Positions 51,438 through 60,470 of a DNA stretch of 64,000 bases are shown one piece after another; position 1 is the first letter of the stretch, and each line of letters starts with the position of its first letter. The position numbers and the translations under genes were made by a program. The stretch lies in NCBI RefSeq assembly GCF_042852765.1, contig NZ_AP031414.1; one strand, written 5' to 3'. Under the pieces are notes generated by a model. That model made no database searches. It had not been told where the DNA came from and saw only the letters and a program-made list of their open reading frames with translations. Origin of the DNA: Schaedlerella glycyrrhizinilytica_A. Lineage in GTDB: Bacteria; Bacillota; Clostridia; Lachnospirales; Lachnospiraceae.

Positions 51438-52148
51438 ATGGCAATGTTGGAAGTAAAAGATATTGAAGTATATTATGGGATGATCCAGGCGTTGAAAGGG
51501 ATTTCTTTTGAAGTAAATGAGGGAGAGGTCATCGCGCTGATCGGGGCGAACGGCGCCGGAAAAACAACGACGCTGCACACGATCACGGGACTGCTTTCCC
51601 CGAAAAAGGGATCGGTCCTGTTTGAGGGGCAGGACATTACGAAAGTTCCGGCGCATAAGATCGTTTCCCTCGGTATGGCGCATGTTCCGGAGGGGCGGCG
51701 TGTTTTTGCGGAACTGAGCGTGTACCAGAATCTGAAAATGGGCGCATACACGAGAAAAGACAAGGACGAGATCGCGAAGACGCTGGAGATGGTCTATAAG
51801 CGATTCCCGAGACTGGAAGAGCGAAAGAATCAGCTTGCCGGAACATTGAGCGGCGGAGAACAGCAGATGCTCGCGATGGGGCGTGCGCTGATGTCACATC
51901 CGAAGATCATCGTGATGGATGAGCCGTCGATGGGACTTTCGCCGATCCTGGTCAATGAGATTTTCGATATTATCAAGGAAGTCAGCGCCGGCGGAACAAC
52001 CGTGCTTCTCGTCGAGCAGAACGCGAAAAAAGCGCTCTCGATCGCGGACCGGGCATATGTGCTGGAAACCGGAAAGATCGTACTTGAGGGGGACGCGAAA
52101 GAATTGATGAACGACGATTCGATCAAGAAAGCATATCTTGGAGAGTAG
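51438..52148 (+). CDS. livF: branched-chain amino-acid ABC ATPase LivF
   Basis: The 236-residue protein has Walker A GANGAGKTT, HVPEGRRVFAELSVYQNL (typical of LivF), signature LSGGEQQML, Walker B IIVMDEPSMGLSP and VEQNAKKAL. GGAGGG stands nine bases before ATG 51438. It is the last transporter gene; the kinase-like gene starts 11 bases after its stop and is probably cotranscribed. Confidence 0.95.
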   Translation: MAMLEVKDIEVYYGMIQALKGISFEVNEGEVIALIGANGAGKTTTLHTITGLLSPKKGSVLFEGQDITKVPAHKIVSLGMAHVPEGRRVFAELSVYQNLKMGAYTRKDKDEIAKTLEMVYKRFPRLEERKNQLAGTLSGGEQQMLAMGRALMSHPKIIVMDEPSMGLSPILVNEIFDIIKEVSAGGTTVLLVEQNAKKALSIADRAYVLETGKIVLEGDAKELMNDDSIKKAYLGE

Positions 52149-52159
52149 GGGGCGAGGAG

Positions 52160-52780
52160 ATGGATAATATTGTAGTGACGATCGCAAGACAGTATGGAAG
52201 CGGCGGAAAAACGATCGGTGAAATGTATGCGAAAGAGATGGGGATTCCGTGTTACGGGCGCAATCTGCTCCAGATGGCGGCAGATGAAAGCGGCATCAGC
52301 GAACAGCTTTTTATGCAGTTGGATGAAAAGTTGCGAAACAGCCCGCTGCTTCGCATGACGACGGATGTGTACGACGGAAAAGTGATCCCGCCGGGACAGA
52401 AAGATTTTGTCTCCGCGAAAAATCTGTTCAACTATCAGGCGGAGATCATCAAGCGGCTTGCGAAGACGGAAAACTGTGTGATCATCGGAAGAGCGGCGGA
52501 TTTTGTGCTGAAAGATGATCCGAATGTGGTCAGTGTGTTCGTCCATGCGTCGCCGGAATTTAATCTGGCGCGCGCGATGGAACGCAACAGTATGACGACG
52601 GCGGAGATGGAGAAATTCATTGCGTCGACAGACAAATACCGCGCGGAATATTACAAACATTACACCGGTCGGGAGTGGTCGGATGCGAGAAATTATGATC
52701 TCTGCTTAAACAGCGGAAAACTTGGATTTGAGAAATGTGTGGAGGAGATCAAAGCATATATCAAGGTAAGATTTTCTTAA
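52160..52780 (+). CDS. cytidylate kinase-like protein
   Basis: The 206-residue protein belongs to the cytidylate-kinase-like family: VVTIARQYGSGGKTIGEMYAKEMGIPCYGRNLLQMAADESG at the start (P-loop variant YGSGGK), later NCVIIGRAADFVL and FVHASPEFNLARAMER. The substrate of this family is not established; it differs from true Cmk. It stands at the end of the liv operon, as I recall in other Lachnospiraceae, which may point to a nucleotide-linked role. The ATG follows GGCGAGGAG. Confidence 0.85.
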   Translation: MDNIVVTIARQYGSGGKTIGEMYAKEMGIPCYGRNLLQMAADESGISEQLFMQLDEKLRNSPLLRMTTDVYDGKVIPPGQKDFVSAKNLFNYQAEIIKRLAKTENCVIIGRAADFVLKDDPNVVSVFVHASPEFNLARAMERNSMTTAEMEKFIASTDKYRAEYYKHYTGREWSDARNYDLCLNSGKLGFEKCVEEIKAYIKVRFS

Positions 52781-52852
52781 GGTTGCCATTTCGGAGAAGA
52801 AAAATTCATAAAAAGTTTAGATACGTTTTCTTGATTTTGGAAAAGAAATATG

Positions 52853-52899
52853 TTAGCGTCAGTGTACAAGGCGTATTTTCCCTTGTACACTGACGCTAA
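52853..52899. repeat. long perfect inverted repeat
   Basis: A 19-bp arm at 52853-52871 (TTAGCGTCAGTGTACAAGG) is exactly complementary to 52881-52899, with a nine-base loop. It has no T-run. The inner GTGTACAA resembles the repeat at 35445-35482. The surrounding 52781-53030 region holds no convincing gene. Confidence 0.7.
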
Positions 52900-53030
52900 A
52901 GTCAATAATATACACGATGATTTCAAGAGAGGATGTGATTGCATACATGGACGACAGTTCGGATGATGAATGTGAGATGAATAGGACAAACAGAAGAGTG
53001 ACTGTGCCGTGTAGTGCGATGGATAGATAA

Positions 53031-53076
53031 AAGGTACAGTCTGGTCTCCGTGATCGGGATCAGACTGTACCTTTTC
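53031..53076. terminator. terminator-like hairpin upstream of the CNNM gene
   Basis: AAAAGGTACAGTCTG / CAGACTGTACCTTTT form a 15-bp stem flanked by A- and T-runs, 100 bases before the next gene. It could act on both strands. Confidence 0.7.
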
Positions 53077-53177
53077 GCGCATTGATACGAAGAAATGAAA
53101 AGAAGCCGCATGGATAAAAATGGACGGCGGTATGCTGCCGCGGATGCGGCAGGAAAGAGAAACAGGAGGAAATTTTG

Positions 53178-54503
53178 ATGTTACAGACGTTTTTGTTATT
53201 TTTATTTTTGATCTTTTTAAATGCGGCGTTTGCCAGCGCAGAGATCGCCGTGATCTCGATCAGTGACGCAAGACTGAAAAATCTGGCGGACGGCGGCAAC
53301 AAAAAAGCGGCTCGGCTTTCGGCGCTGACGGCACAGCCGGCAAAGTTTCTCGCAACGATCCAGGTGGCGATCACGATGGCTGGATTTTTACAGGGAGCGA
53401 CGGCAGCCGATCAGTTTTCTGAGATTTTGGTTTCATTTTTAGTAGACAGCGGGATCGGAATCCCGGAACAGATCCTTGCTCCGGTGTGTCTGTTTGTGAT
53501 CACCGTTGTGCTGGCATATTTCAGTCTTGTATTCGGAGAGCTTGTCCCGAAACGTGTGGCGATGAAAAAGCCGGAAAGCCTTGCGCTTGGGATGTCGGGA
53601 ATCCTGCACGTTGTCTCGAAAGTATTTGCACCGTTGGTATGGCTTTTGACCCTTTCGACTAACGGCATCTTGAGGCTGATCGGGATCGATCCGAATGAAG
53701 ATGACGAGATCGTGACCGAAGAGGAAATCCGGATGCTGCTTTTGGAGGGGCAGGAACAAGGTGTGATCCCATCTGAGGAAAATGAGATCATCCAGAATGT
53801 ATTTGAACTGGACGACCAGACAGTGGAGGAAATCTGCACGCACCGGCGTGAAGTGATCGGTCTTTCGCTCAAGGAAACGGAAGAAAAATGGGAAGAAACG
53901 ATTTACGAAAGCCGACATACATATTATCCGGTGTTTGGGGAAAATAAAGACGATATTGTCGGGATCCTCGATACGAAAGATTATTTCCGCATGCAGGAAA
54001 AAGGGCGGGACGCTTTGCTTGACCATGCGGTAGACAAGGCGTGGCTGATTCCGGAGAGTATGAAAGCAAATCTTTTGTTCAGGCAAATGAAAGAGAAACG
54101 GAGTTATTTCGCGGTGATCCTGGATGAATACGGCGGGATGTCGGGAATCATTACGCTACATGATCTGATGGAGACGCTGGTCGGGGAGCTGGAAGACTGT
54201 GAAGAACCAAAACATCCGAAAGAGTTGGAACAGATCGGTGAGAACCGTTGGGTGATCCAGGGCTATGCGGATCTGGAAGATGTGGCGAAAGCGATCAAAC
54301 ATGATTTTCCGGTGGAGGAATATGATACGTTCAGCGGATATGTCTGCGGTGTGATCGGGCGTGTGCCGGATGACGGGGAGAGTTTTGCATGTGAGGATGG
54401 AAATTTGTCCATTCATGTCAAAAGTGTGCAGCGGCATATGGTGGAAGAAGCAGTGGTGGAACTATACAGGGAAACGATTGACAACGAAAGATTACAGATG
54501 TAA
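53178..54503 (+). CDS. CNNM/CorC-HlyC family transporter or regulator
   Basis: The 441-residue protein starts at ATG 53178 after AGGAGGA. The N-terminal DUF21 membrane domain (about 1-185) has the NAAFASAEIAV and FGELVPKRVA motifs. Two CBS domains follow (about 205-330), then the CorC/HlyC C-terminal domain (about 345-430, WVIQGYADLEDVAKAI...YDTFSGYV). Family members export magnesium or cobalt, or regulate such export. The old name haemolysin is misleading. It is a single-gene unit in this window. Confidence 0.92.
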   Translation: MLQTFLLFLFLIFLNAAFASAEIAVISISDARLKNLADGGNKKAARLSALTAQPAKFLATIQVAITMAGFLQGATAADQFSEILVSFLVDSGIGIPEQILAPVCLFVITVVLAYFSLVFGELVPKRVAMKKPESLALGMSGILHVVSKVFAPLVWLLTLSTNGILRLIGIDPNEDDEIVTEEEIRMLLLEGQEQGVIPSEENEIIQNVFELDDQTVEEICTHRREVIGLSLKETEEKWEETIYESRHTYYPVFGENKDDIVGILDTKDYFRMQEKGRDALLDHAVDKAWLIPESMKANLLFRQMKEKRSYFAVILDEYGGMSGIITLHDLMETLVGELEDCEEPKHPKELEQIGENRWVIQGYADLEDVAKAIKHDFPVEEYDTFSGYVCGVIGRVPDDGESFACEDGNLSIHVKSVQRHMVEEAVVELYRETIDNERLQM

Positions 54504-54566
54504 TATTAAAGCGGAACATGTTCAGTGACATTTGCTGCAAAGAGATCATGCGGAAAGGGGCGTAAG

Positions 54567-56690
54567 ATGGCAAAACAAAGGGGTAAGAAAAGAGCGGGAA
54601 ACAGAAAAGCAGTAGATAAAAGAGCAATAGGCAGGCACGAGAGAAATAAAAAAATATGGGGAGCAGTCATCGGTATTGCTGCGGTACTGCTTATTACGGG
54701 GATCGGATGCGCAGCGTTCTTTTTGAAGAGCGGGAAAACACCGGAAGAGACGCTCGTGGCATACGGTGAATTGGTCAATCAACGAAAATATGACCGGATG
54801 TACGAAATGCTGAGTGAGCAGGCAAGAGAACGTATTTCCGAAGAAGAATTTACGGAACGGAATCAGAAGATCTACGAGGGGATCGAAGCGGAAAATCTGA
54901 CTGTTCAGTGTGAGGAAGAACCTGTATTTGAGAAAGGGAAAAAAGAAGCGGAGCTGTCTTATACTTGTGAAATGGAATCGATGGCAGGAAAGATTTCTTT
55001 TGTGAATAAAAGCACGTTTGTAAAGGAGCGCGGAGACTGGAAGATCAACTGGGATTCGACATTTATTTTTCCGATGCTCAAAGAGGATTACCGAGTGCAG
55101 ATCAACACCCGTCCGGCAGTGCGTGGAAATATTTATGACCGGAATGGTGTTATGCTTGCCGGACAGGGAACGGCAACGGAAGTCGGCGTTGTGACTGGGA
55201 AGATGGAAAATCGGGACATGGCAGTGGAGCAGCTTGCGCAGATCCTCGATATGGATGCCGATACGATCCGCACAAAAATGGAAGCCGATTATGTGCAGGA
55301 TGACACCTTTGTTCCGTTGAAGATGATCGCGAAGACAGATACGGCAAAAGAAGAAGCGTTGCTGCAGATACCCGGCGTGCTTTTAAATGACGCTGAGACG
55401 AGAGTCTATCCGCTTGGTGCGGCTGCCGGACATCTGACCGGATATGTGCAGTCGGTGACGGCGGAAGATCTGGAAAAACTGGAGGGCAAAGATTATCACG
55501 CGAACAGCCAGATCGGAAAAGCCGGACTGGAGATGGCATTGGAACAAACACTGCATGAACATGACGGATACAGTATTGACATTGTGAATGCAGACGGTAT
55601 TTTGATCGAGACGATGGCGCTTAAACCGGAAGAGAACGGAAAAGACGTTTACACGACGATCGACGCGAGCGTCCAGCAGAGCGCGTATGAGCAGTTTGCG
55701 GCAGATCCCGCGGTGGCGGCTGCTATGGACCCGACCACCGGAAAGATGCTTGCGCTCGTCAGTACGCCGGGATATGATCCAAATGAATTTATCATGGGAC
55801 TTTCGGATGCGAGATGGAAGAATTTGAATGAAGATCCGAATAAACCGTTAATGAACCGGTTCGAGACGACGTGGGTTCCGGGCTCAACATTTAAGGCGAT
55901 CACGGCGGCGATCGGTGTGGAGAGTGGAAAATTAGATCCGAATGCCAATTTCGGCGACGTGGGATTGAGCTGGCAAAAAGATGCCGGATGGGGAGATTAT
56001 TATGTGACAACGTTGACCCCGTATGGATCGGAGGTGAATCTGACCAATGCGATGACGTATTCGGACAATATTTATTTTGCGCGTGTGTCACTGGAGATCG
56101 GCGCCAAGACCCAGGTGGAGTGGTTCCGGAAAATGGGATTTAAAGAAGAAATGGATTTTCCGGTATATCTGGGCGCTTCGAGTTATGATTCGGATGATTC
56201 CGACGGAGAAATCGCATCGGAAATCCAACTGGCGGATACCGGATATGGTCAGGGAGAGCTTCTTGTCAATCCGGTGCATTTACTCTCGATGTATTCGATG
56301 TTCGTAAATGGCGGAAATATGATCCTTCCGGTTTTGATCCAGGAGGAAGAACAAACGCCGCAGTATTGGAAAGAACAGGTGATCTCGCCGCAGACTGCGG
56401 AGATCGTGAAACAGGGCTTGATCCAGGTGATTGAAAATCCGGCCGGAACCGGTGCGAGTGCAAAGATCGAGGGCATACCAATGCTTGGAAAGACCGGAAC
56501 TGCGGAGATCAAAGAAGCACAGGATTCCACAGAGGGAGTGGAGCGGGGATGGTTTATCTGCGAGACTCTTGAGGGAGTGGAACGTCCGCTCGCAGTCGTC
56601 GGAATGGTGGAAGATGTGAAGCCACACGGCGGAAGCGGATATGTGACTGCGAAAGTGCGCGCGATTGTGGAGCAATACTATGGGAAATAG
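54567..56690 (+). CDS. class B penicillin-binding protein with MecA-N domain
   Basis: The 707-residue protein starts at ATG 54567 after GAAAGGGG. A basic cytoplasmic stretch precedes one membrane helix (about 29-52). Then come a MecA-N/NTF2-like domain (about 57-165), a PBP dimer domain (about 175-340, PAVRGNIYDRNGVMLA) and the transpeptidase (about 370-700). The active-site motifs are GSTFK (Ser near residue 439), SDN and KTGTAEI. It cross-links peptidoglycan; relatives with this domain order include PBP3 and PBP2a. Beta-lactam affinity cannot be judged from sequence. BlaI/BlaR1 lie 12 kb away. Confidence 0.93.
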   Translation: MAKQRGKKRAGNRKAVDKRAIGRHERNKKIWGAVIGIAAVLLITGIGCAAFFLKSGKTPEETLVAYGELVNQRKYDRMYEMLSEQARERISEEEFTERNQKIYEGIEAENLTVQCEEEPVFEKGKKEAELSYTCEMESMAGKISFVNKSTFVKERGDWKINWDSTFIFPMLKEDYRVQINTRPAVRGNIYDRNGVMLAGQGTATEVGVVTGKMENRDMAVEQLAQILDMDADTIRTKMEADYVQDDTFVPLKMIAKTDTAKEEALLQIPGVLLNDAETRVYPLGAAAGHLTGYVQSVTAEDLEKLEGKDYHANSQIGKAGLEMALEQTLHEHDGYSIDIVNADGILIETMALKPEENGKDVYTTIDASVQQSAYEQFAADPAVAAAMDPTTGKMLALVSTPGYDPNEFIMGLSDARWKNLNEDPNKPLMNRFETTWVPGSTFKAITAAIGVESGKLDPNANFGDVGLSWQKDAGWGDYYVTTLTPYGSEVNLTNAMTYSDNIYFARVSLEIGAKTQVEWFRKMGFKEEMDFPVYLGASSYDSDDSDGEIASEIQLADTGYGQGELLVNPVHLLSMYSMFVNGGNMILPVLIQEEEQTPQYWKEQVISPQTAEIVKQGLIQVIENPAGTGASAKIEGIPMLGKTGTAEIKEAQDSTEGVERGWFICETLEGVERPLAVVGMVEDVKPHGGSGYVTAKVRAIVEQYYGK

Positions 56691-56792
56691 AGAAAGCGAT
56701 TTTGGGAGCGATTAAAAATTTATAAGAAATGAGATGATAGCTTGAATGTATAAGATCAGTTCGTAAAAACAATTTTACTAACTACAGAAAAG

Positions 56793-56857
56793 GAAAAGCC
56801 CTGTCAAGAGCTTGCCACCATTGGTGGTGCTTTGCACTCTTTACAGGGCTTTTTGCT
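56793..56857 (+). terminator. terminator after the penicillin-binding protein gene
   Basis: AAAGCCCTGT / ACAGGGCTTT encloses an inner hairpin (CACCATTGGTGG) and ends in TTTTTGC. It lies between convergent genes. Confidence 0.75.
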
Positions 56858-56906
56858 TGCTGTATCTTTTTGTAATATGAGATACCTGTGTTGCTCTTCA
56901 CAGAAG

Positions 56907-57788
56907 TTAGATACCAAATTCTTTGAATAGTTTCCTGCGATACCCTTCGTCCAATGTCGCACGTTCCAAATCTGAAAAACGTTGTTTTTGTGTCAATTCC
57001 AATACAAGTTTTGCCATACGAGTTTCGCCCTGTGATTGCCCTTGAGCAAGTCCCTTCTGCATTGCTTCTTCACGGATCAGCCTGTCGCGTTCTTCCATCT
57101 TCATATATTCCACTCCAATCTGTACGCTGGATTTAATTTGACGGATTTTATTATGCAGATTTTTCAAACGTTCGTCACAGCATTCCGAAATGGATTCATC
57201 TTCACTATTTTCAATGTAATTTAGAAAATCGACCAGATTAGACTCTACTTCATTTTTGTTATTTCCTTTGGTATTTAAAATGACCTTTTTACAATCATCT
57301 CCCAGTGGCAGGGTCAGATCTTCCAGGCATCGATTTTCAAATGTATATCGGTATTTTCCATATCCGTAGAGATCAAATCCGCATATCACAATGATGACAG
57401 TCGGACGTAGATTATCAAAACCCCGCTCCCCGCTTTTCAGCATTGGGCTGTCTACAAGCGCCTGATAAAACCGTGTTCGCTTAGGGATATTTCCCTCGTT
57501 TCGTTTCTGCATTTCTACGTCAAATACGGTTCCGTCTTCTGCTACGGCATAGAAATCCATGCGGATGCCGCGACATCCGGGCAGATTGTGGACGACTTTC
57601 TGTCCCTCTCGCCAAGAGAGTTTTTTGATGTGAATACCAAGGGACAGTTCCAGTATAATTTTACAGGTTTCCAAATCTACCGTCGCCACATCAAAAAGAA
57701 AATCATCCGGCAAATTTAGCTTTCTGAGCGGCGCAAGAATTTCCTCTTCGTTTGAAATCTGCATATTCAATTGTTTGTTTACACTCAT
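56907..57788 (-). CDS. Rpn-family recombination-promoting nuclease / PD-(D/E)XK transposase-like protein
   Basis: The 293-residue protein starts at ATG 57788 after AAAGGAGGA; a longer frame lacks a ribosome site. The nuclease core shows DDFLFDVA, CRGIRMDFYAVAEDGTVFDVEMQ (Asp...E-x-Q of PD-(D/E)XK enzymes), KRTRFYQALVDS and LRPTVIIVICGFD. The C terminus ends with a helix rich in Glu, Lys and Gln (GLAQGQSQGETRMAKLVLEL). Rpn proteins are DNA nucleases that raise recombination and can defend against phage. No terminal repeats are seen, so it is not a typical transposon. Confidence 0.85.
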   Translation of the reverse strand: MSVNKQLNMQISNEEEILAPLRKLNLPDDFLFDVATVDLETCKIILELSLGIHIKKLSWREGQKVVHNLPGCRGIRMDFYAVAEDGTVFDVEMQKRNEGNIPKRTRFYQALVDSPMLKSGERGFDNLRPTVIIVICGFDLYGYGKYRYTFENRCLEDLTLPLGDDCKKVILNTKGNNKNEVESNLVDFLNYIENSEDESISECCDERLKNLHNKIRQIKSSVQIGVEYMKMEERDRLIREEAMQKGLAQGQSQGETRMAKLVLELTQKQRFSDLERATLDEGYRRKLFKEFGI

Positions 57789-57995
57789 GTGTTTTCCTCC
57801 TTTGATTATAAACGTTGCATGTGTCATTTGCAATCAGATCATAGGCAATCCCCTCTTTCCGCTTCGCAAGTTCAAAAATAATTGTCGAATTGTGTAAGTT
57901 GGCTGAATTAGCCGGAATGTAATAGATCAATTTCCGGAATCGGAAACAGATAAGAACAGTCTAACATAGAAAGAGCAGAAATTCTATCAAAATGA
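57789..57995. other. intergenic stretch between two minus-strand genes
   Basis: About 200 bases contain only a weak out-of-frame extension of the nuclease gene. No gene or clear promoter box is assigned. Confidence 0.4.
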
Positions 57996-58043
57996 AATAA
58001 AAAATCCGGATTCATCGAATTTATAAAAACGATGAATCCGGAT
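57996..58043 (-). terminator. terminator of the zinc-ribbon membrane-protein gene
   Basis: ATCCGGATTCATCG / CGATGAATCCGGAT form a 14-bp stem. On the minus strand it is followed by TTTTTATTTC, 40 bases after the gene end. Confidence 0.85.
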
Positions 58044-58083
58044 CGTAGGATGAGCACATCAGTGCACGGAGGTATGAAGTTTT

Positions 58084-60282
58084 TTATTCGCCCATCTCGC
58101 CGAAATCCGACAGATGCAGATCTACCATGCGGATTCCGAAGATGCTTTTCCGTTCGCAGACAACGAGTTCTGTATCAAAGTAGGCGAGCTGATATAGTTC
58201 TTCTACCACTTCAATGTCGGTCTCTGTTCCGTCATCAAGCCGGACAGTCAGGACATAGTCGGGAGAATCTTCGTCTTCGTCCTGTTCGATCTCCTGAGAA
58301 ACGATCTCTGCCGGATAATGTTCGGCAGGAGTACATAGCGCAAGATTCAGCCCGTACGCCATTGGATAGGAGAACAGAAGCAGCAGGATAAGGAAAATAA
58401 AAGATCCTTCGCCGCGCAGTCTCTTTGGAGTGCGGAAGAAATACAGGATTCCGAACAAAGCACAGATCACAAGCCAGAGCACAAGAAATTTTCCAAAATC
58501 AACCACGGTCAATACAACGTCGTTAAATCCATAGAAGAACATTGCGATAAGCCATAGCCCCGGGATCAGGAGCAGTGGGGCGGAAAGATTGGCGTGCATC
58601 GAAATCCATTCTTTTGTCGCGCCTTTCGGTTTTCCGTTCAGATTGATGACGGGTGCAAAAATCAAAATGTAGATCAAAAGCGGAAGCGGCGACAGTGCGG
58701 ACAGGTATACCGTTGAACTGAATTTAAAATCCGTGCGTATATACAGGATGAACGGCAGGACGCTTCCGATGAGCAGGAAAAGTACCGTTAAGATCAGACC
58801 GAACCGGATCGGTTTGATATGATCGTGCATCCATGAACGATATTCTTCACGCCATTGTTTCGGTTCTACAATTCCTGCGTCCTGAATCACTTTTTCTTCC
58901 ATCTGTTTTGTCAGACCGAAAGAAATATCGTGTGTTTCGATCCAATTTACGAGAGCGTCCATGCTCTGCATATTCTTTTCGACAGAGAAAAGTTTTCTTC
59001 CGTCTGTATTCAGAAATTGAACCGATCCGTTTACGGAAAGCCGGATCGAAGCGATTTCTTTTGCGGAAAATTCTTTCAGGCGTCCGAAGCTGGTAAGATA
59101 ACGGACATTTCCATTTTCATAGAGAAAAAGCGCCCGGTTTTTGACTGCAAGAAGCGCCCAGATTCCACACAGGAAAAAGGCGAGTCCGGCAGCGTACAGA
59201 ACAAGGACAAGCACCAGGTCAAGCGGAGGTACTGCGCATACCGCAAATGCCATAAAGATCAACGCAATGCCGAAGACCCATCCGATGAATCCCACGATCA
59301 GGATGGAGGGGCGTTCGCGGATCACCGCCTGCGGACGGGTAAATTCACTTAAGTGTGGCATACCGCAAATAAACAAAGCTACGACGAGAATGACCACCGG
59401 AATATGAAGACATACCCCTGTTATAAGGTTAACGAGCGGTATTCCTGAAACGGAAGTCATAAAAAACAGTACGATGACCGCAAGATAGAGAAGAAGCAGG
59501 AGTCCGGAAATCCTGCATGCCCATTTGCCGCGTGCCTTGGGAAATGCTGTGGGAAGCGGGGCGGAAGATTCTGCGGCGGATTCTGTACCGAAAGACGGCT
59601 CTTCCTGAGAGAATGAGCCGGATTCGGCGTCTTGTTCAGAATCAGATCCCGACTGAGAGTCGGTCTGCGACTCGGCATATGGCTCCGGGATCGCTTCGGT
59701 TTCCAGATTATTTTTACAACACGGGCAGTGTGCGACATACTGGATCGCCGGGGAAAATCGAGTGCCGGATATTGGCAGTGCATTTTGACAATGCGGACAA
59801 ATCCAGTGTTTCTTGATGCAGGCACGTTGGATCCATGAGATCGGAATCATTGCAAGGAACGGCACGAGCAAAAATAGGATGTAGTGCAGTGTGCTTCCAC
59901 CGAAAAAGAGCGCGCTTAAGAAAATCAGGACTTCCAAAGTCCCGAGTGCGAAAAGGAGACGCTTCCCATTCTTTTGCAATGCTTCTGAGGCAGAACGATA
60001 GGTCGGGTTTCGGCGCAGCTTGTCGCTTTCCGGCTGTGCCGCTGCCGCACCGCCCTCTTTCAAATAAAGAAGAAATGCTTCCATTTGCTCATACAGATCA
60101 TCGTCATTGGCTATGGTGACTTCCTGTATGGGCTGTCCGTCCTCCTGAAATTCTGTGCGGATACCGTCGGCGAGTATCGTCCCTTTTCCGAATTTGACGG
60201 TGAGCTGTCCCGGAACATAGGAAATATGGCAGTCGCCGTAATTTGTCTGGAGACGGTCGCGGAGTTGTTTTAAATTGTTCAT
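58084..60282 (-). CDS. multispanning membrane protein with cytoplasmic zinc ribbon
   Basis: The 732-residue protein starts at ATG 60282 after AAAGGAG; the 25 extra codons upstream have no ribosome site. The soluble N-terminal 120 residues (MNNLKQLRDRLQTNYGDCHISY) are followed by two helices, a zinc ribbon (CPHCQ...CPCCKN, about 170-200), an acidic Ser/Glu-rich linker and about ten further helices. A PH-like segment (NGNVRYLTSFGRLKEFSAKEIASIRL) lies between helix groups. I do not recognise a family with function. It may be an envelope sensor or scaffold. Confidence 0.6.
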   Translation of the reverse strand: MNNLKQLRDRLQTNYGDCHISYVPGQLTVKFGKGTILADGIRTEFQEDGQPIQEVTIANDDDLYEQMEAFLLYLKEGGAAAAQPESDKLRRNPTYRSASEALQKNGKRLLFALGTLEVLIFLSALFFGGSTLHYILFLLVPFLAMIPISWIQRACIKKHWICPHCQNALPISGTRFSPAIQYVAHCPCCKNNLETEAIPEPYAESQTDSQSGSDSEQDAESGSFSQEEPSFGTESAAESSAPLPTAFPKARGKWACRISGLLLLLYLAVIVLFFMTSVSGIPLVNLITGVCLHIPVVILVVALFICGMPHLSEFTRPQAVIRERPSILIVGFIGWVFGIALIFMAFAVCAVPPLDLVLVLVLYAAGLAFFLCGIWALLAVKNRALFLYENGNVRYLTSFGRLKEFSAKEIASIRLSVNGSVQFLNTDGRKLFSVEKNMQSMDALVNWIETHDISFGLTKQMEEKVIQDAGIVEPKQWREEYRSWMHDHIKPIRFGLILTVLFLLIGSVLPFILYIRTDFKFSSTVYLSALSPLPLLIYILIFAPVINLNGKPKGATKEWISMHANLSAPLLLIPGLWLIAMFFYGFNDVVLTVVDFGKFLVLWLVICALFGILYFFRTPKRLRGEGSFIFLILLLLFSYPMAYGLNLALCTPAEHYPAEIVSQEIEQDEDEDSPDYVLTVRLDDGTETDIEVVEELYQLAYFDTELVVCERKSIFGIRMVDLHLSDFGEMGE

Positions 60283-60470
60283 AGGCTGTACTCCTTTTGG
60301 TGTAATGGTATAGAATGCGATTTCATTTGTATCAAATGATATATACGATATTATCATAAGAGGCGGAGAAAAACTATCTTTGAACGGGTGTTTTTTTGTT
60401 CGATTTTTTGTTAAGATAAAAGCTATGAAAAACAGGCAGGAAAAGAGACAGGAAAGCAGGAGAAGAGGAT

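Noticed and set aside
52917..52985. Tiny 22-codon frame between the liv operon and the CNNM gene
   Set aside because: There is no ribosome site and no conserved-looking feature.
56907..57788. Insertion sequence around the Rpn-type nuclease gene
   Set aside because: No terminal inverted repeats or target duplications could be seen on either side.
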